NCBI GenBank assembly: GCA_003226295.1
Contig: CP029803.1
Location: 1,296,211-1,360,210, forward strand
DNA length: 64,000 nt
Source of the DNA: Candidatus Moanabacter tarae
GTDB lineage: Bacteria > Verrucomicrobiota > Verrucomicrobiia > Opitutales > UBA2987
Direction of reading: 5' to 3'
Shown: positions 9,614 through 18,097 of the stretch, piece by piece
Layout: every line of letters starts with the position of its first letter
How positions within the stretch are numbered: the first letter of the stretch is position 1
Position numbers and translations under genes: made by a program
Notes under the pieces: generated by a model
Database searches by the model: none
What the model was told of the DNA's origin: nothing
What the model saw: only the letters and a program-made list of their open reading frames with translations

Positions 9614-10377
9614 GGAATTCTCAACTCCTCACCAACTTTTAAATCGTGTGGACTCTCGAGAAGACCTTTATTCGCCTGATAGATGTCCATCCATCGGGCG
9701 GCACTGCCATAAAGCTTTTCACTGATTAAACTAAGATTATCCCCAGGCTCAACAACGTAAGCAGTAGGCCTCGATACCGGTGCCTGGGAATCAAATCTCT
9801 CGTCTTCTCTCCTTTCGTCCACCTCCAATTCAATCTCTTCAGAAACAGGGGGGGATTTAACATCCCTCCCAATAACCGATTCCGGCTGCTTACCCAATTT
9901 TGTTTTTGCGGCCAAGAGCTGGCGCTTGAGCTCAAGATTCTCCTTTTGGACTTGTTCGACTAGCTCTAAGAGATCCAATCTCTCCAACGGATCCTCGAAT
10001 GGCTTGGCCGGGAAAATCCTTGCGAATTCCTTCATGGAAGTCTCGATCAGCTGTCGCACCCGTTCTGCTCGTGCTGACTGAGGATCTGTTTCAAGGTATT
10101 TCCGAAAGTGGTAAATCGCTGAAATCGGATCCTTCAAATGCTGTAAATAAAGGTTACCTGCCTGAAGCTGTGATTGCGGTGCATCCCTTCGCCTTTCAAT
10201 TACGATAAGAAAAGCATTCAACGCCTCATGATTTCTTCCTTCCTTAAGTAGTTGCAATCCCCTTTCATAGTCTCCGTCTCGGATCTCAGGAGGCGCAGAA
10301 TTCAAATTTTCCGGACACCCGATAACGGCGATAAAAAGAAAAGCTGTGAGCAGTCCAAGAATTATATTACGGATCAT
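9610..10377 (-). CDS. LysM-domain lipoprotein with TPR-like repeats
   Basis: A 255-residue predicted lipoprotein. The leader MIRNIILGLLTAFLFIAVIGC has a lipobox-like VIGC, putting the lipidated Cys at residue 21. Residues about 37-110 look like two TPR-type helical repeats (ERGLQLLKEGRNHEALNAF and following). A coiled-coil-prone segment around residues 130-165 and an acidic linker come next. The C-terminus is a LysM domain (YVVEPGDNLSLISEKLYG to VGEELRIP), which binds peptidoglycan in other families. It probably sits in the envelope as a structural or tethering protein. It overlaps recF by 4 bases. Confidence 0.85.
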   Translation of the reverse strand: MIRNIILGLLTAFLFIAVIGCPENLNSAPPEIRDGDYERGLQLLKEGRNHEALNAFLIVIERRRDAPQSQLQAGNLYLQHLKDPISAIYHFRKYLETDPQSARAERVRQLIETSMKEFARIFPAKPFEDPLERLDLLELVEQVQKENLELKRQLLAAKTKLGKQPESVIGRDVKSPPVSEEIELEVDERREDERFDSQAPVSRPTAYVVEPGDNLSLISEKLYGSAARWMDIYQANKGLLESPHDLKVGEELRIP

Positions 10378-10414
10378 ATACCCAAGTTACACAGGGTAGT
10401 GGATCAAAATAAAG

Positions 10415-10445
10415 ACTGAAGTCTAAGAGATTTATAGACTTTGGC
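10415..10445 (-). terminator. Possible weak terminator after fumC
   Basis: An AAGTCTA/TAGACTT 7-bp stem with a 9-base loop, read on the minus strand, is followed by a T-rich run. It lies downstream of the fumC stop and ahead of the LysM gene. The stem is short and AT-rich, so the call is tentative. Confidence 0.25.
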
Positions 10446-10671
10446 CTTTAGCGCACGTAGAAAATGATAGACTACCACTCGTTAGAAATTCCTAATCAAG
10501 AAATTTCTTTAGTAGGCCTTGGTGTCAATTCTCCTACATCTGTAACTGGCGTCAGTCTTCCCCAGAATCAACAAAACAAACTAATTGGAACTTCTGAAAG
10601 CGATATCTAGGAGTCGATAAACAAACTCACAATTTAACTTCTTGTTGAATCTTCAGTTCAACTGATCATAT

Positions 10672-12045
10672 TTAAACCATACTCGTGGGATCGAGAGCTT
10701 GATCGATCGTTTCTTCATCGAGCCATCCTTTTTCAAGAAGAACTTGGCGCAGAGTTTTGTTTTCTGAATAAGCAATTTTTGCTACTTCGGCAGCCCGATC
10801 GTAGCCGATATGGGGATTCAAAGCCGTTACTAACATGAGTGAATGTTCGACTAAATTACTGCATCTTTCCTTATTCACTTCGATCCCATCGATACAACGG
10901 TCCGCAAAAACCTGGGCCCCACGACCAAGACAACCAATAGCCTCGTGCAAAGAATAAGCAATCAGAGGGATTGTGACGTTGAGCTCGAAATGACCATCTC
11001 TCCCGCCAACAATCACCGAATGACACAAGCCCATGCTGTAAATCGCGACCTGAATCAGCATTTCACTCATCACCGGGTTCACCTTTCCAGGCATGATAGA
11101 GGATCCAGGCTGGGTTGCCGGAAGATTTAGCTCGCCCAATCCAGACCGTGGACCTGAACCTAACATTCGTACATCATGGGCTATTTTAGTGAGACTGGCA
11201 GCAATAGTATTGAGGTGGCCGGCAACTTCAACAGCATCATCCCTGCCCCCTTGTGCTTCAAAATGATTATCTGCTTCCCGGAACTTAATCCCAGTTTCCT
11301 CGCTTAATAGTGCGACTACTTTTGCCGCGAATTCAGGATGGCAATTGATTCCCGTCCCAACAGCAGTTCCTCCGATCGCTAGCTCCTGGAGAGCCTCGAT
11401 AGCTCGATTCGCTCTCTCCACACTCTTGTTCACTTGGGTAGCATATCCTGAAAATTCCTGTCCAAGGGTGAGAGGAGTAGCATCCATTAGGTGAGTTCGA
11501 CCAATCTTTACGATCCCATTCCACTGCTCCGCTTTCTTCAATAGCGAAGATTCCAACTGAATGAGGGAAGGCACTAGAATGTTATTTAATGCTACCGCAA
11601 CGCTAACATGCAGTGCTGTCGGCACTATGTCATTAGAAGACTGACCCATATTAACGTCGTCATTGGGATGAATAGGAATACGCGATCCAATCTGTTCACC
11701 TACCATCTGACTGGCGCGGTTAGCAATTACCTCATTGATATTCGTGTTAGATGACGTCCCCGAACCAGTCTGAAATACATCGACTGGAAACTGCTCAGCT
11801 AATCCCCCTTCGGCTATCTCTCTGGCAGAAGATCTTATCAACTCCGCCTTATTCGGGGCCAGCTGCTTTAGATCTTCATTTGCAGTTGCGCAGGCCGATT
11901 TTACAAGACCTAGACCTCGTATGAATCCCTCCGGCATTCTATGACCACTGATAGGAAAATTGAGGACCGCCCGCTGAGTAGAAGCCCCGTAGAGCGCTTC
12001 GTCTGGGACCTCCATCTCTCCCATGGAATCCTTTTCCTTTCTCAT
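10672..12045 (-). CDS. fumC: Class II fumarate hydratase
   Basis: FumC interconverts fumarate and L-malate in the TCA cycle, without an iron-sulfur cluster. The 457-residue protein has the fumarase/aspartase superfamily signature GSSIMPGKVNP at residues 314-324, TGSGTSSNTNINE at about 93-105 and GRTHLMDATP at 182-191. All are typical of FumC rather than aspartase, which has different substrate-loop residues. The start follows the stop of the HtrA-like gene by only 3 bases, so it is most likely the distal gene of the sigma-factor operon; an internal promoter cannot be ruled out. Confidence 0.96.
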   Translation of the reverse strand: MRKEKDSMGEMEVPDEALYGASTQRAVLNFPISGHRMPEGFIRGLGLVKSACATANEDLKQLAPNKAELIRSSAREIAEGGLAEQFPVDVFQTGSGTSSNTNINEVIANRASQMVGEQIGSRIPIHPNDDVNMGQSSNDIVPTALHVSVAVALNNILVPSLIQLESSLLKKAEQWNGIVKIGRTHLMDATPLTLGQEFSGYATQVNKSVERANRAIEALQELAIGGTAVGTGINCHPEFAAKVVALLSEETGIKFREADNHFEAQGGRDDAVEVAGHLNTIAASLTKIAHDVRMLGSGPRSGLGELNLPATQPGSSIMPGKVNPVMSEMLIQVAIYSMGLCHSVIVGGRDGHFELNVTIPLIAYSLHEAIGCLGRGAQVFADRCIDGIEVNKERCSNLVEHSLMLVTALNPHIGYDRAAEVAKIAYSENKTLRQVLLEKGWLDEETIDQALDPTSMV

Positions 12046-12048
12046 TCC

Positions 12049-13209
12049 TTAATCTTCCTCCGTCGATTCTCTATCATTATTTCCTTCTTTTCCTGAGACA
12101 ACATCGTCAATTTCTGATTCACCTTTTTCATTCCTCAAAAGCGGAGCCTCTAACACTGCTTCGCCTGTTCCTCTGTCATTGGGTTCTTCAAAGGAAAGAC
12201 GCCGCAACGGCTCATCCTCAGGCCGAGCAATGACAGGAACTGTAAAATCAAGTAACTCTCCATCTCGACGTACTCGAACTCCGACGAACTGATTTTCGCG
12301 TAGATAGAAAACCGCTTCACTGACATCACTTACGTCTCGGATTTCACTATCTCCAAGTGCAACAAGAACATCACCGGAGAGTAATCCAGCCTCCTCAGCC
12401 GGAGTTTCCGAAGTTACCTTTTCAATAACCACCTGGGAACCTTCCTTTCTAGAACTTAAGGGCTCAACTTCGATTCCTATCCATCCGTAGTTGATCTTTC
12501 CAGAAAAGTGAAGATCGTCACGAATCCTGAGCGCAGCACGAGCAGGTAATGAATAGGATCCCTGAACTTCAACCGGGAGCGCGTAAACCAAGATACCCAC
12601 TAACTTTCCGTTAAGATCAAGCAGAGGCGATCCCCCCTCACCTGGCCCACCAGGTATGTCGGTTCTAATATAGGGTACGGGAAAGATATTAGACCCAAAA
12701 CGGCTCTCTGTACCAGTAACAAGCCCGAGGGAAGGACTCGGTTTAAACTCGAGAAGAGCGCTAATCCTTAGAACCATTGTGCCTGCAATAGGCAACTCAG
12801 GGGAATCTGTTAGATGGAGGAATCTGAAGTTAGATGGAATCGACAAAACCCTAAGTAGAGAGATATTAGTATAGGAATCACCTCCTAGCATTTCCGCCGC
12901 ATAGGAAATTTCTCTGTGCACAATCCAAATACGGTCAGCACCTGACGTCGAATTTGCGTTAGTCATGACGTGTCCATCACGACTGATGAAAAACCCGGTT
13001 CCTATGTCCACACGAGTTTTACCCCCTTCTCCTGCGTTTTCGAAGGCGGCACTGACTCGGACCACGGCATCGCGATTCTCCTCATACACCTCTTGGATTC
13101 GTCGTTGAAGACTTAGGAAATCTCCTTCGTCTTGAGCCTCCACTAATCCAAAAAGACAGAGTCCTAGAAATGCCAGATAAACCCATCGGGTATAGAATAA
13201 GCTAGCCAT
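12049..13209 (-). CDS. HtrA/DegP-like trypsin-fold pseudoprotease with PDZ domain
   Basis: The fold is HtrA-like: a signal peptide (MASLFYTRW then a hydrophobic core ending VEA), a trypsin-like domain with GTGFFISRDGHVMTNAN, and a PDZ domain (IGIEVEPL through DVLVALGDSEI). An acidic C-terminal tail follows. Aligning it to active HtrA shows all three catalytic positions changed. Counting from the longest frame, the His of TNAH is Asn134, the Asp before the ALL motif is Asn163, and GNSGGP reads GEGGSP so that Ser is Gly240. I therefore infer a non-catalytic sensor or chaperone. I chose ATG at 13209 because AGGA lies 8 bases upstream; the open frame extends back to 13353. Confidence 0.85.
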   Translation of the reverse strand: MASLFYTRWVYLAFLGLCLFGLVEAQDEGDFLSLQRRIQEVYEENRDAVVRVSAAFENAGEGGKTRVDIGTGFFISRDGHVMTNANSTSGADRIWIVHREISYAAEMLGGDSYTNISLLRVLSIPSNFRFLHLTDSPELPIAGTMVLRISALLEFKPSPSLGLVTGTESRFGSNIFPVPYIRTDIPGGPGEGGSPLLDLNGKLVGILVYALPVEVQGSYSLPARAALRIRDDLHFSGKINYGWIGIEVEPLSSRKEGSQVVIEKVTSETPAEEAGLLSGDVLVALGDSEIRDVSDVSEAVFYLRENQFVGVRVRRDGELLDFTVPVIARPEDEPLRRLSFEEPNDRGTGEAVLEAPLLRNEKGESEIDDVVSGKEGNNDRESTEED

Positions 13210-13385
13210 CAGCAAATTCCTAGAAAGACAATACAAACCCCAAAAATAAGAGTCTACCTTAAGATGTCTCACGTGCAGTCGCTCGATACTCATCAGAATC
13301 GTTACGATATACAACTTAATTCCAAGTCTGGAACCATTAGAAAAAAGAATCAACGGGTTGCGAGCCAGATAGATTCCCCAAATTC

Positions 13386-13967
13386 CTAAAAGTACTGCAA
13401 CGAAGGTGCCGAAACGAATCGCACATCATCACGTACAGGAATTCCCTGAATATTCGAAGGCGGCCGAGACTCAGGGATGGAGGACAATGCAGTAAACGTG
13501 CGAGGCATTAGGTTTTTCTGATAGGAAAGTTCCTTTTCTTGCAGCACCTCAATGACTTCGATAACGAAAGTTTTTTGGAGTCTCGGAGAACGGAATATCG
13601 TAAAGTTTTGGGATTGTCGCGACTCAACTAATTGCGGTCCAGTCGACAGCTCAACTGGTTTTGCACCAGCTACCCTGTGTTCCAGCGCCTCATGCTCCTT
13701 TATCGCTGCTCCGTTTTGAAGAACAATGTAGACCAAAGCCGCTACTGCCGCAGCAGTAACAGAGACAGAAGTCGCTAAGCGGATGAAAAGCATCCGAAAG
13801 CGAGAAGGGTTCCAAGGTTCCTCGCTCACCAAAGCTTGCAAAGTTCTCCGGCGCAAGTCCCGATCAAAGTCCTCCCAAAATTTCACCGATGGCCGCTCAT
13901 TCCGTTTCAGCCGGAGGACATCCTCGAGGCTTACTTTCGGGCGGCTTTCTTTAAGATGACTATTCAT
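13386..13967 (-). CDS. Probable anti-sigma factor, single-pass membrane protein
   Basis: A 193-residue protein encoded 16 bases after the ECF sigma factor. It has a basic cytoplasmic N-terminus of about 60 residues (including LRLKRNERPSVKFWEDFDRDLRR), one transmembrane helix at about residues 63-84, and a periplasmic region of about 110 residues. No zinc-binding HxxxCxxC motif is visible, so it would be a non-ZAS type. I infer an anti-sigma role from topology and position, not from a recognised domain. It would tether or release the neighbouring sigma factor in response to an envelope signal. Confidence 0.7.
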   Translation of the reverse strand: MNSHLKESRPKVSLEDVLRLKRNERPSVKFWEDFDRDLRRRTLQALVSEEPWNPSRFRMLFIRLATSVSVTAAAVAALVYIVLQNGAAIKEHEALEHRVAGAKPVELSTGPQLVESRQSQNFTIFRSPRLQKTFVIEVIEVLQEKELSYQKNLMPRTFTALSSIPESRPPSNIQGIPVRDDVRFVSAPSLQYF

Positions 13968-13983
13968 TCGAAACCTGGAACTC

Positions 13984-14616
13984 TTAATCTATGTAGGCCT
14001 GTAAATAAGCCTGGAGCTGTTGCTTGGCGTAGTGAAGTCGTGATCGAACTGTTCCTATGGAGCAGTTCATGACCTCCGAAATCTGTTGATGACTAAGCCC
14101 TTCAATTTCAAAAAGCACCACTACTGCTCTATGTTTAGGAGACAATTTATGCAGTGCTTCGTTCAATTTTTCCTGAAGTTCGCCGAGAAGAACGGATCGA
14201 TCAGAATTCGTCCTAGTCACTAATGCTTCGATGATTTCAGCAGAAGAAACTTCCTCGCTGATCTTTTCGAAGCTAAAGAAATGACGCATTCTATTTTTCC
14301 TTAAATTGGTCAAAGTGGTATTGATAGCAATACGATAGAGCCAAGTAAAAAAAGAAGATCTACCTCGGAAACGCTTAAGCGAGCGAAACGCCTTGATGAA
14401 AGATTCCTGAGTAAGGTCAGCGGCATCCTCACGGTTGGAGGTAAGATTGTAAATTATGGAAAAGAGCCGTTCGCGATACTTAAGCACCAAGTGATCAAAC
14501 GCTTCAACATCACCACTTTGAACTCGACGCACGTATGCAAGATCATCATCAGTCTGTTCTGCCGAGCCAAACGACCTTTGGGTTAGAGATTTTTCAACTG
14601 CCACTGATGAATGCAT
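13984..14616 (-). CDS. ECF-type RNA polymerase sigma factor (RpoE/AlgU-like)
   Basis: A 210-residue extracytoplasmic-function sigma factor. Region 2 includes FDHLVLKYRERLFSIIYNLTSNREDAADLTQESFIKAF and the helix with FRGRSSFFTWLYRIAINT (about residues 84-101). Region 4 includes LSPKHRAVVVLFEIEGLSHQQISEVMNCSIGTVRSRLHYAK, which binds the -35 element. Region 1.1 and region 3 are absent, as expected for ECF factors. It heads a run with the anti-sigma-like gene, the HtrA-like gene and fumC, resembling the algU-mucA-mucD type of envelope-stress locus. Autoregulation is likely, but I could not define its promoter. Confidence 0.93.
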   Translation of the reverse strand: MHSSVAVEKSLTQRSFGSAEQTDDDLAYVRRVQSGDVEAFDHLVLKYRERLFSIIYNLTSNREDAADLTQESFIKAFRSLKRFRGRSSFFTWLYRIAINTTLTNLRKNRMRHFFSFEKISEEVSSAEIIEALVTRTNSDRSVLLGELQEKLNEALHKLSPKHRAVVVLFEIEGLSHQQISEVMNCSIGTVRSRLHYAKQQLQAYLQAYID

Positions 14617-14881
14617 CTAGCCGCTCTTTTTAAGGATCCTCGAAGATGACGCAATCTTATTTCATCGTGAGGGCCCTGCTCCATTTCGGATCAAACTACA
14701 ACTAATTGGCCTCCAAAAATTCCTGAGAACCTACCATCCCAAAGTTAAAAATAATCCACGGGCTTTCGATCAAATTTTATCCTTAGATTATATCCAAGAC
14801 TTATCACTTTGGTCACCCAAGCCCATTTTAAAGATATATTCACCTTTTAAGTGAATATGGGAGTCCCAATGAATCACCAGG

Positions 14882-15916
14882 TTAGTGGCCAAACAGACTC
14901 TTCTCACCAAAATCTGCCACCCAATTGGAGATCTCAGATAGGAATTTGACTGGGGGATGTTTTAGGAAAGGGGCTAGGGCCGATTCAGCAAAATCCAACT
15001 CCCTTCGAAATAATGCGTTTGCTTCCTTGAAAACCCCATAATCAGCTAATAAATTTCTAATCACGCCTAGATCGACCTTCTGGCCACTCTGAAGCATTTT
15101 GATAAGGTCATTCCTTCGTCCTTTATCAAGACGCTTTAAAAGAAGGAGAACAGGGAGAGTCACTTCCTGATTGGCAATGTCCGTTCCTAGCGTCTTCCCT
15201 GTCCGCTCCTCCCTTTCAACAAAGTCGGCAAGATCGTCATAGATCTGATAAGCGATACCAAGATGCTTTCCATACGTCCCAGCAGCCTTAATAAAATCAA
15301 CTTCGTAGCCTGCGAGTTTCGCTCCAAGGAACGAGGCAACATAAAAGAGTTCAGCCGTTTTTAATTCGATCACTCGATAGTAATCCCCAACCTTGATGGA
15401 TGGATTTCCACGCTGAAAAGTTTGTATGATCTCCCCAGAACAAACCCTGCGAGTTGATGTCGCAACCGCTCTGGAAACATCAACTATAGGAAACTCGGAT
15501 GCAAGTTTGAGAGCGTGAGAAAAAAGCGCATCACCCAAAAGAATCGCGACCTTCGAGCCGTATTTTTTACTAACTGTCAGATCATTATGCCTGAGAGTCG
15601 CGCCATCAAGCACATCGTCATGCACCAGAGTTGCTAGATGGACGAATTCGATTACTGCGGCAGCCTTAACGAGATCTTTAAGCACCACATTTTCCGATTG
15701 CCAGCCAGAATAAAAGAGGAGAATTGGCCGAAGACGTTTTCCGCTGTTTTTTAGGCAAAAGGCCACCATATCCTGTATTTCAGCTTCAAATTCACCGATC
15801 TGTTCATCCATGAAACTTGATAGCTTCGCTAGATGCGGTTTTACTCGCAGCGTGATCAAACCAAGATCAGAAGAATTAGATTTCTGACTGCTCTCATTTT
15901 CTGCCCCAACAAGCAT
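14882..15916 (-). CDS. Long-chain polyprenyl diphosphate synthase
   Basis: A 344-residue trans-prenyltransferase that elongates isoprenoid diphosphates, probably for a quinone side chain. The first aspartate-rich motif is in LVHDDVLDGATLRH and the second in QIYDDLADFVE. GKRLRPILLF and GEIIQTFQRGN are also conserved. It resembles octaprenyl/heptaprenyl synthases (IspB/HepT); product length cannot be read safely from sequence. It stands alone, with no quinone biosynthesis gene adjacent. Confidence 0.93.
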   Translation of the reverse strand: MLVGAENESSQKSNSSDLGLITLRVKPHLAKLSSFMDEQIGEFEAEIQDMVAFCLKNSGKRLRPILLFYSGWQSENVVLKDLVKAAAVIEFVHLATLVHDDVLDGATLRHNDLTVSKKYGSKVAILLGDALFSHALKLASEFPIVDVSRAVATSTRRVCSGEIIQTFQRGNPSIKVGDYYRVIELKTAELFYVASFLGAKLAGYEVDFIKAAGTYGKHLGIAYQIYDDLADFVEREERTGKTLGTDIANQEVTLPVLLLLKRLDKGRRNDLIKMLQSGQKVDLGVIRNLLADYGVFKEANALFRRELDFAESALAPFLKHPPVKFLSEISNWVADFGEKSLFGH

Positions 15917-16276
15917 GTATCAAGAAACTAGCTCATTACTTTCCAAAATCAAGTTTTCTGAATCAGGGATTTCCATTCATTTAAAGAATTTTTATGCAAT
16001 GAATTTTGGATCACAGCATATCGGGAGTATATTAAATCATTTTCCCATAGAAACATCCATGACCTCATTAACCTCGTGTTCAAAACAAAATAAGGAAGGC
16101 TAACCAACCCCACTGAAACAGCCTATCTATTTCTGAAAAACATCAAGGCCTCGGTACGACCAATCAGAGCTAGACCCAAGAGAATGGAGGGACCGACGAA
16201 TGATTGATCAACAACTCACAAGCAACCGAATAGCAACTCATTTGCCCAGGAATCAAACCCTTCACACGGCGATTAT
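15917..16276. other. Intergenic region, no gene seen
   Basis: These 360 bases lie between the polyprenyl synthase start (leftward) and the 3' end of the rpsT transcript. I see a short frame from 15915 of about 62 codons that overlaps the start of the synthase on the other strand and has no protein-like features; I reject it. No RNA gene is evident. Confidence 0.5.
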
Positions 16277-16375
16277 CTAGGCCCAAGATCTTTTCTTATG
16301 CCTGTTAGACCGAGAGCGCTTTCTACGCTTGTGTTTCGCAATCTTGCGTGCCCTTGTTTTTCTCAGATTTCCCAT
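16277..16375 (-). CDS. 32-residue basic protein, AURKAIP1/COX24-like
   Basis: This frame encodes M-G-N-L-R-K-T-R-A-R-K-I-A-K-H-K-R-R and onwards, ending RHKKRSWA, 32 residues. About half the residues are Lys or Arg. It resembles the tiny bacterial proteins annotated as AURKAIP1/COX24 domain proteins, which are thought to be ribosome-associated. It starts 16 bases after the rpsT stop on the same strand, consistent with a ribosomal operon. No strong ribosome-binding site is visible, so coupling to rpsT translation is possible. Coding is inferred from composition and position. Confidence 0.7.
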   Translation of the reverse strand: MGNLRKTRARKIAKHKRRKRSRSNRHKKRSWA

Positions 16376-16391
16376 TAGCGATGCAAATAGT

Positions 16392-16646
16392 TTAACTCTG
16401 AATTTGGGCGCAACGCGCCTTGAATCGATCAGCTTTATTCCGATGGATCAAACAGTTCTTCACTGCCTTATCTAGACCGGAAACATAGGCCCGAATCGCC
16501 TTGTTTATCGTCTCGTTTTCTCCCTCTGCAATAGCCTGATCTAAATTTTTCTTTAGTGTACTCAAACGGCCCCGCGCCTGTCGGTTACGTAACTGACGCT
16601 TAGCATTTCTCCTAATGTCTTTTTTAGCTGCTTTAAGAGTCGGCAT
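16392..16646 (-). CDS. rpsT: Small ribosomal subunit protein bS20
   Basis: bS20 binds 16S rRNA and is needed for early 30S assembly. The 84-residue sequence begins MPTLKAAKKDIRRNAKRQLRNR and has the Ala/Lys-rich helical pattern of the family, including LDKAVKNCLIHRNKADRFKAR near the end. The length is typical. The 32-residue basic gene follows 16 bases later and the RNase P RNA lies upstream on the same strand. Confidence 0.96.
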   Translation of the reverse strand: MPTLKAAKKDIRRNAKRQLRNRQARGRLSTLKKNLDQAIAEGENETINKAIRAYVSGLDKAVKNCLIHRNKADRFKARCAQIQS

Positions 16647-16760
16647 AAGATGCGAAATTGGAAACGGAGAAAATGGCGGTCTCCATCCATCGTGTCAACA
16701 GGGATTTTTCCACCCATCAGATCTACGACAACACTCACTTTAAGTGTATCGTTAAGAAAA

Positions 16761-17193
16761 GAGGTCTCCGGGGAGGAATAAGCCGGATTCTGTTACCCTA
16801 ACTCGACAATTATTAGTTGCCGGGAAATAGGACGCATTTATTTATCTATCGATGAGTTACAACGATTCTCGACGAATCGAGATGCGACATACCCGAGACT
16901 TCGTTAGGTGGGCTACCTTATCTCCTATTCTGTCTTGCACCGGATTGGGTTTATCCTGCCCCCTCAGTTGCCCTCAGGGCGGTGAGCTCTTACCTCGCCA
17001 TTTCACCCTTACCTGACCTCCACGACACTGTCGTAATATGCCGGCCTGGCGGTATTTTTTCTGCGACACTTTCCGTTACTTGGGATTTACATCCTAAATA
17101 CCCTAGTTTTCACCAGGAATCCTGCCCTATGGTGTCCGGACTTTCCTTTCCCTTCTCAAGGAAGAGAACAAATGCACTCTCCCCGAAGACCTC
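16761..17193 (-). ncRNA. rnpB: RNase P RNA (bacterial type A)
   Basis: On the minus strand the conserved core elements occur in order. GGAAAGTCCGGACACC is near the 5' side, GGTAAGAGCTCACCG is in the middle, and AATCCGGTGCAAGACAGAATAGG follows. The 3' end has ACAGAATCCGGCTTAT. The termini pair as a 15-bp P1 helix (GAGGTCTTCGGGGAG with CTCCCCGGAGACCTC, one G-U), which I used to set the ends. TTTTCTTA follows P1 and may act as terminator. This is the catalytic RNA that matures tRNA 5' ends. The ends are accurate to a few bases. Confidence 0.92.
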
Positions 17194-17235
17194 CGATATC
17201 GAACCACGGACTTACTGAATTTGCAAGATAGAAAA

Positions 17236-17940
17236 CTAACAATAGATCAACCGCCCACAATTGTTACAGGAAGTGATTTCCTTGGCAATACGTGCTTCAA
17301 CTTCAAGATCCGTGGGAAGTTTTATGTGGCACCCAGTACACTTATGCTCCACCACTGGGACGACAATTGGTAATCTTTTTACCTGCGTCTTTACATAATG
17401 ATAAGATCGAAGTTCTGATTTCCCAATACCCTCCTCAGCCGTCCGAAAATCCTCCTCAGCTCCTTCCAATTCCTGAGAAAACTCCAATTTGTGCTGAGAT
17501 CGCCGCACTATTTGCTTTTCATACTCCTTAATCGTTACTTTCCGCTGAGCTTCATCGTGTTTCGCTGATTCAGTCGATTCGTCGATCATCAGCATTACTT
17601 CAATTTCCTCTTCCTCCAACGTGCTAATCTTGTCCGCAATACTGTCGATCTCGTGCTGGAGAGCACGGTATTCTTCGTTCTTTTTTACTGTCAACTGCTG
17701 GGTCTTATAGCGGTTCAATTGGTCTTCAAAAGCTCCCACCTCATTATCGAGATCTTTCCGCCTTAATTCCAACTCTTGGACAGCCTTTTTTACTGACTCG
17801 ATTGCCTTGTGCTCAGTATCAATCTTGATTTGATATCCCTCAACTTCAACGGGTATCCTTTCCAACTGTTCCAATATTCGGTCACAGCGAGCATCGCACT
17901 CTTGCAGCTTTAGGAGATTTCCTATGAACGGGTTAGACAT
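17236..17940 (-). CDS. Coiled-coil protein with C-terminal zinc ribbon (DUF164/zf-RING_7)
   Basis: A 234-residue protein made of a long heptad-rich coiled coil (about residues 10-175) followed by a C4 zinc ribbon. The ribbon has CTGCHIKLP and, about 20 residues later, CNNCGRLIYC. This is the architecture of the Chlamydia CT398 / DUF164 family, implicated in protein-protein contacts and in some cases associated with sigma-54 or flagellar systems. No enzymatic residues are visible. It is immediately upstream of rnpB on the same strand, an arrangement that may share a transcript. Confidence 0.88.
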   Translation of the reverse strand: MSNPFIGNLLKLQECDARCDRILEQLERIPVEVEGYQIKIDTEHKAIESVKKAVQELELRRKDLDNEVGAFEDQLNRYKTQQLTVKKNEEYRALQHEIDSIADKISTLEEEEIEVMLMIDESTESAKHDEAQRKVTIKEYEKQIVRRSQHKLEFSQELEGAEEDFRTAEEGIGKSELRSYHYVKTQVKRLPIVVPVVEHKCTGCHIKLPTDLEVEARIAKEITSCNNCGRLIYC

Positions 17941-18097
17941 AGTATAAATATACGAGAAATCAATGTAGGCTACAATATTCGGTTGTCCAGTCTCGTTTGT
18001 CTCTTGAAACAGATATCTATTTTCAATGTTAAATGGTGCTCCTAAGTCCTCCTCATTTGCTGTTCGCTAAATTTTGCCCCAAGAAAACTCCTAGTTT

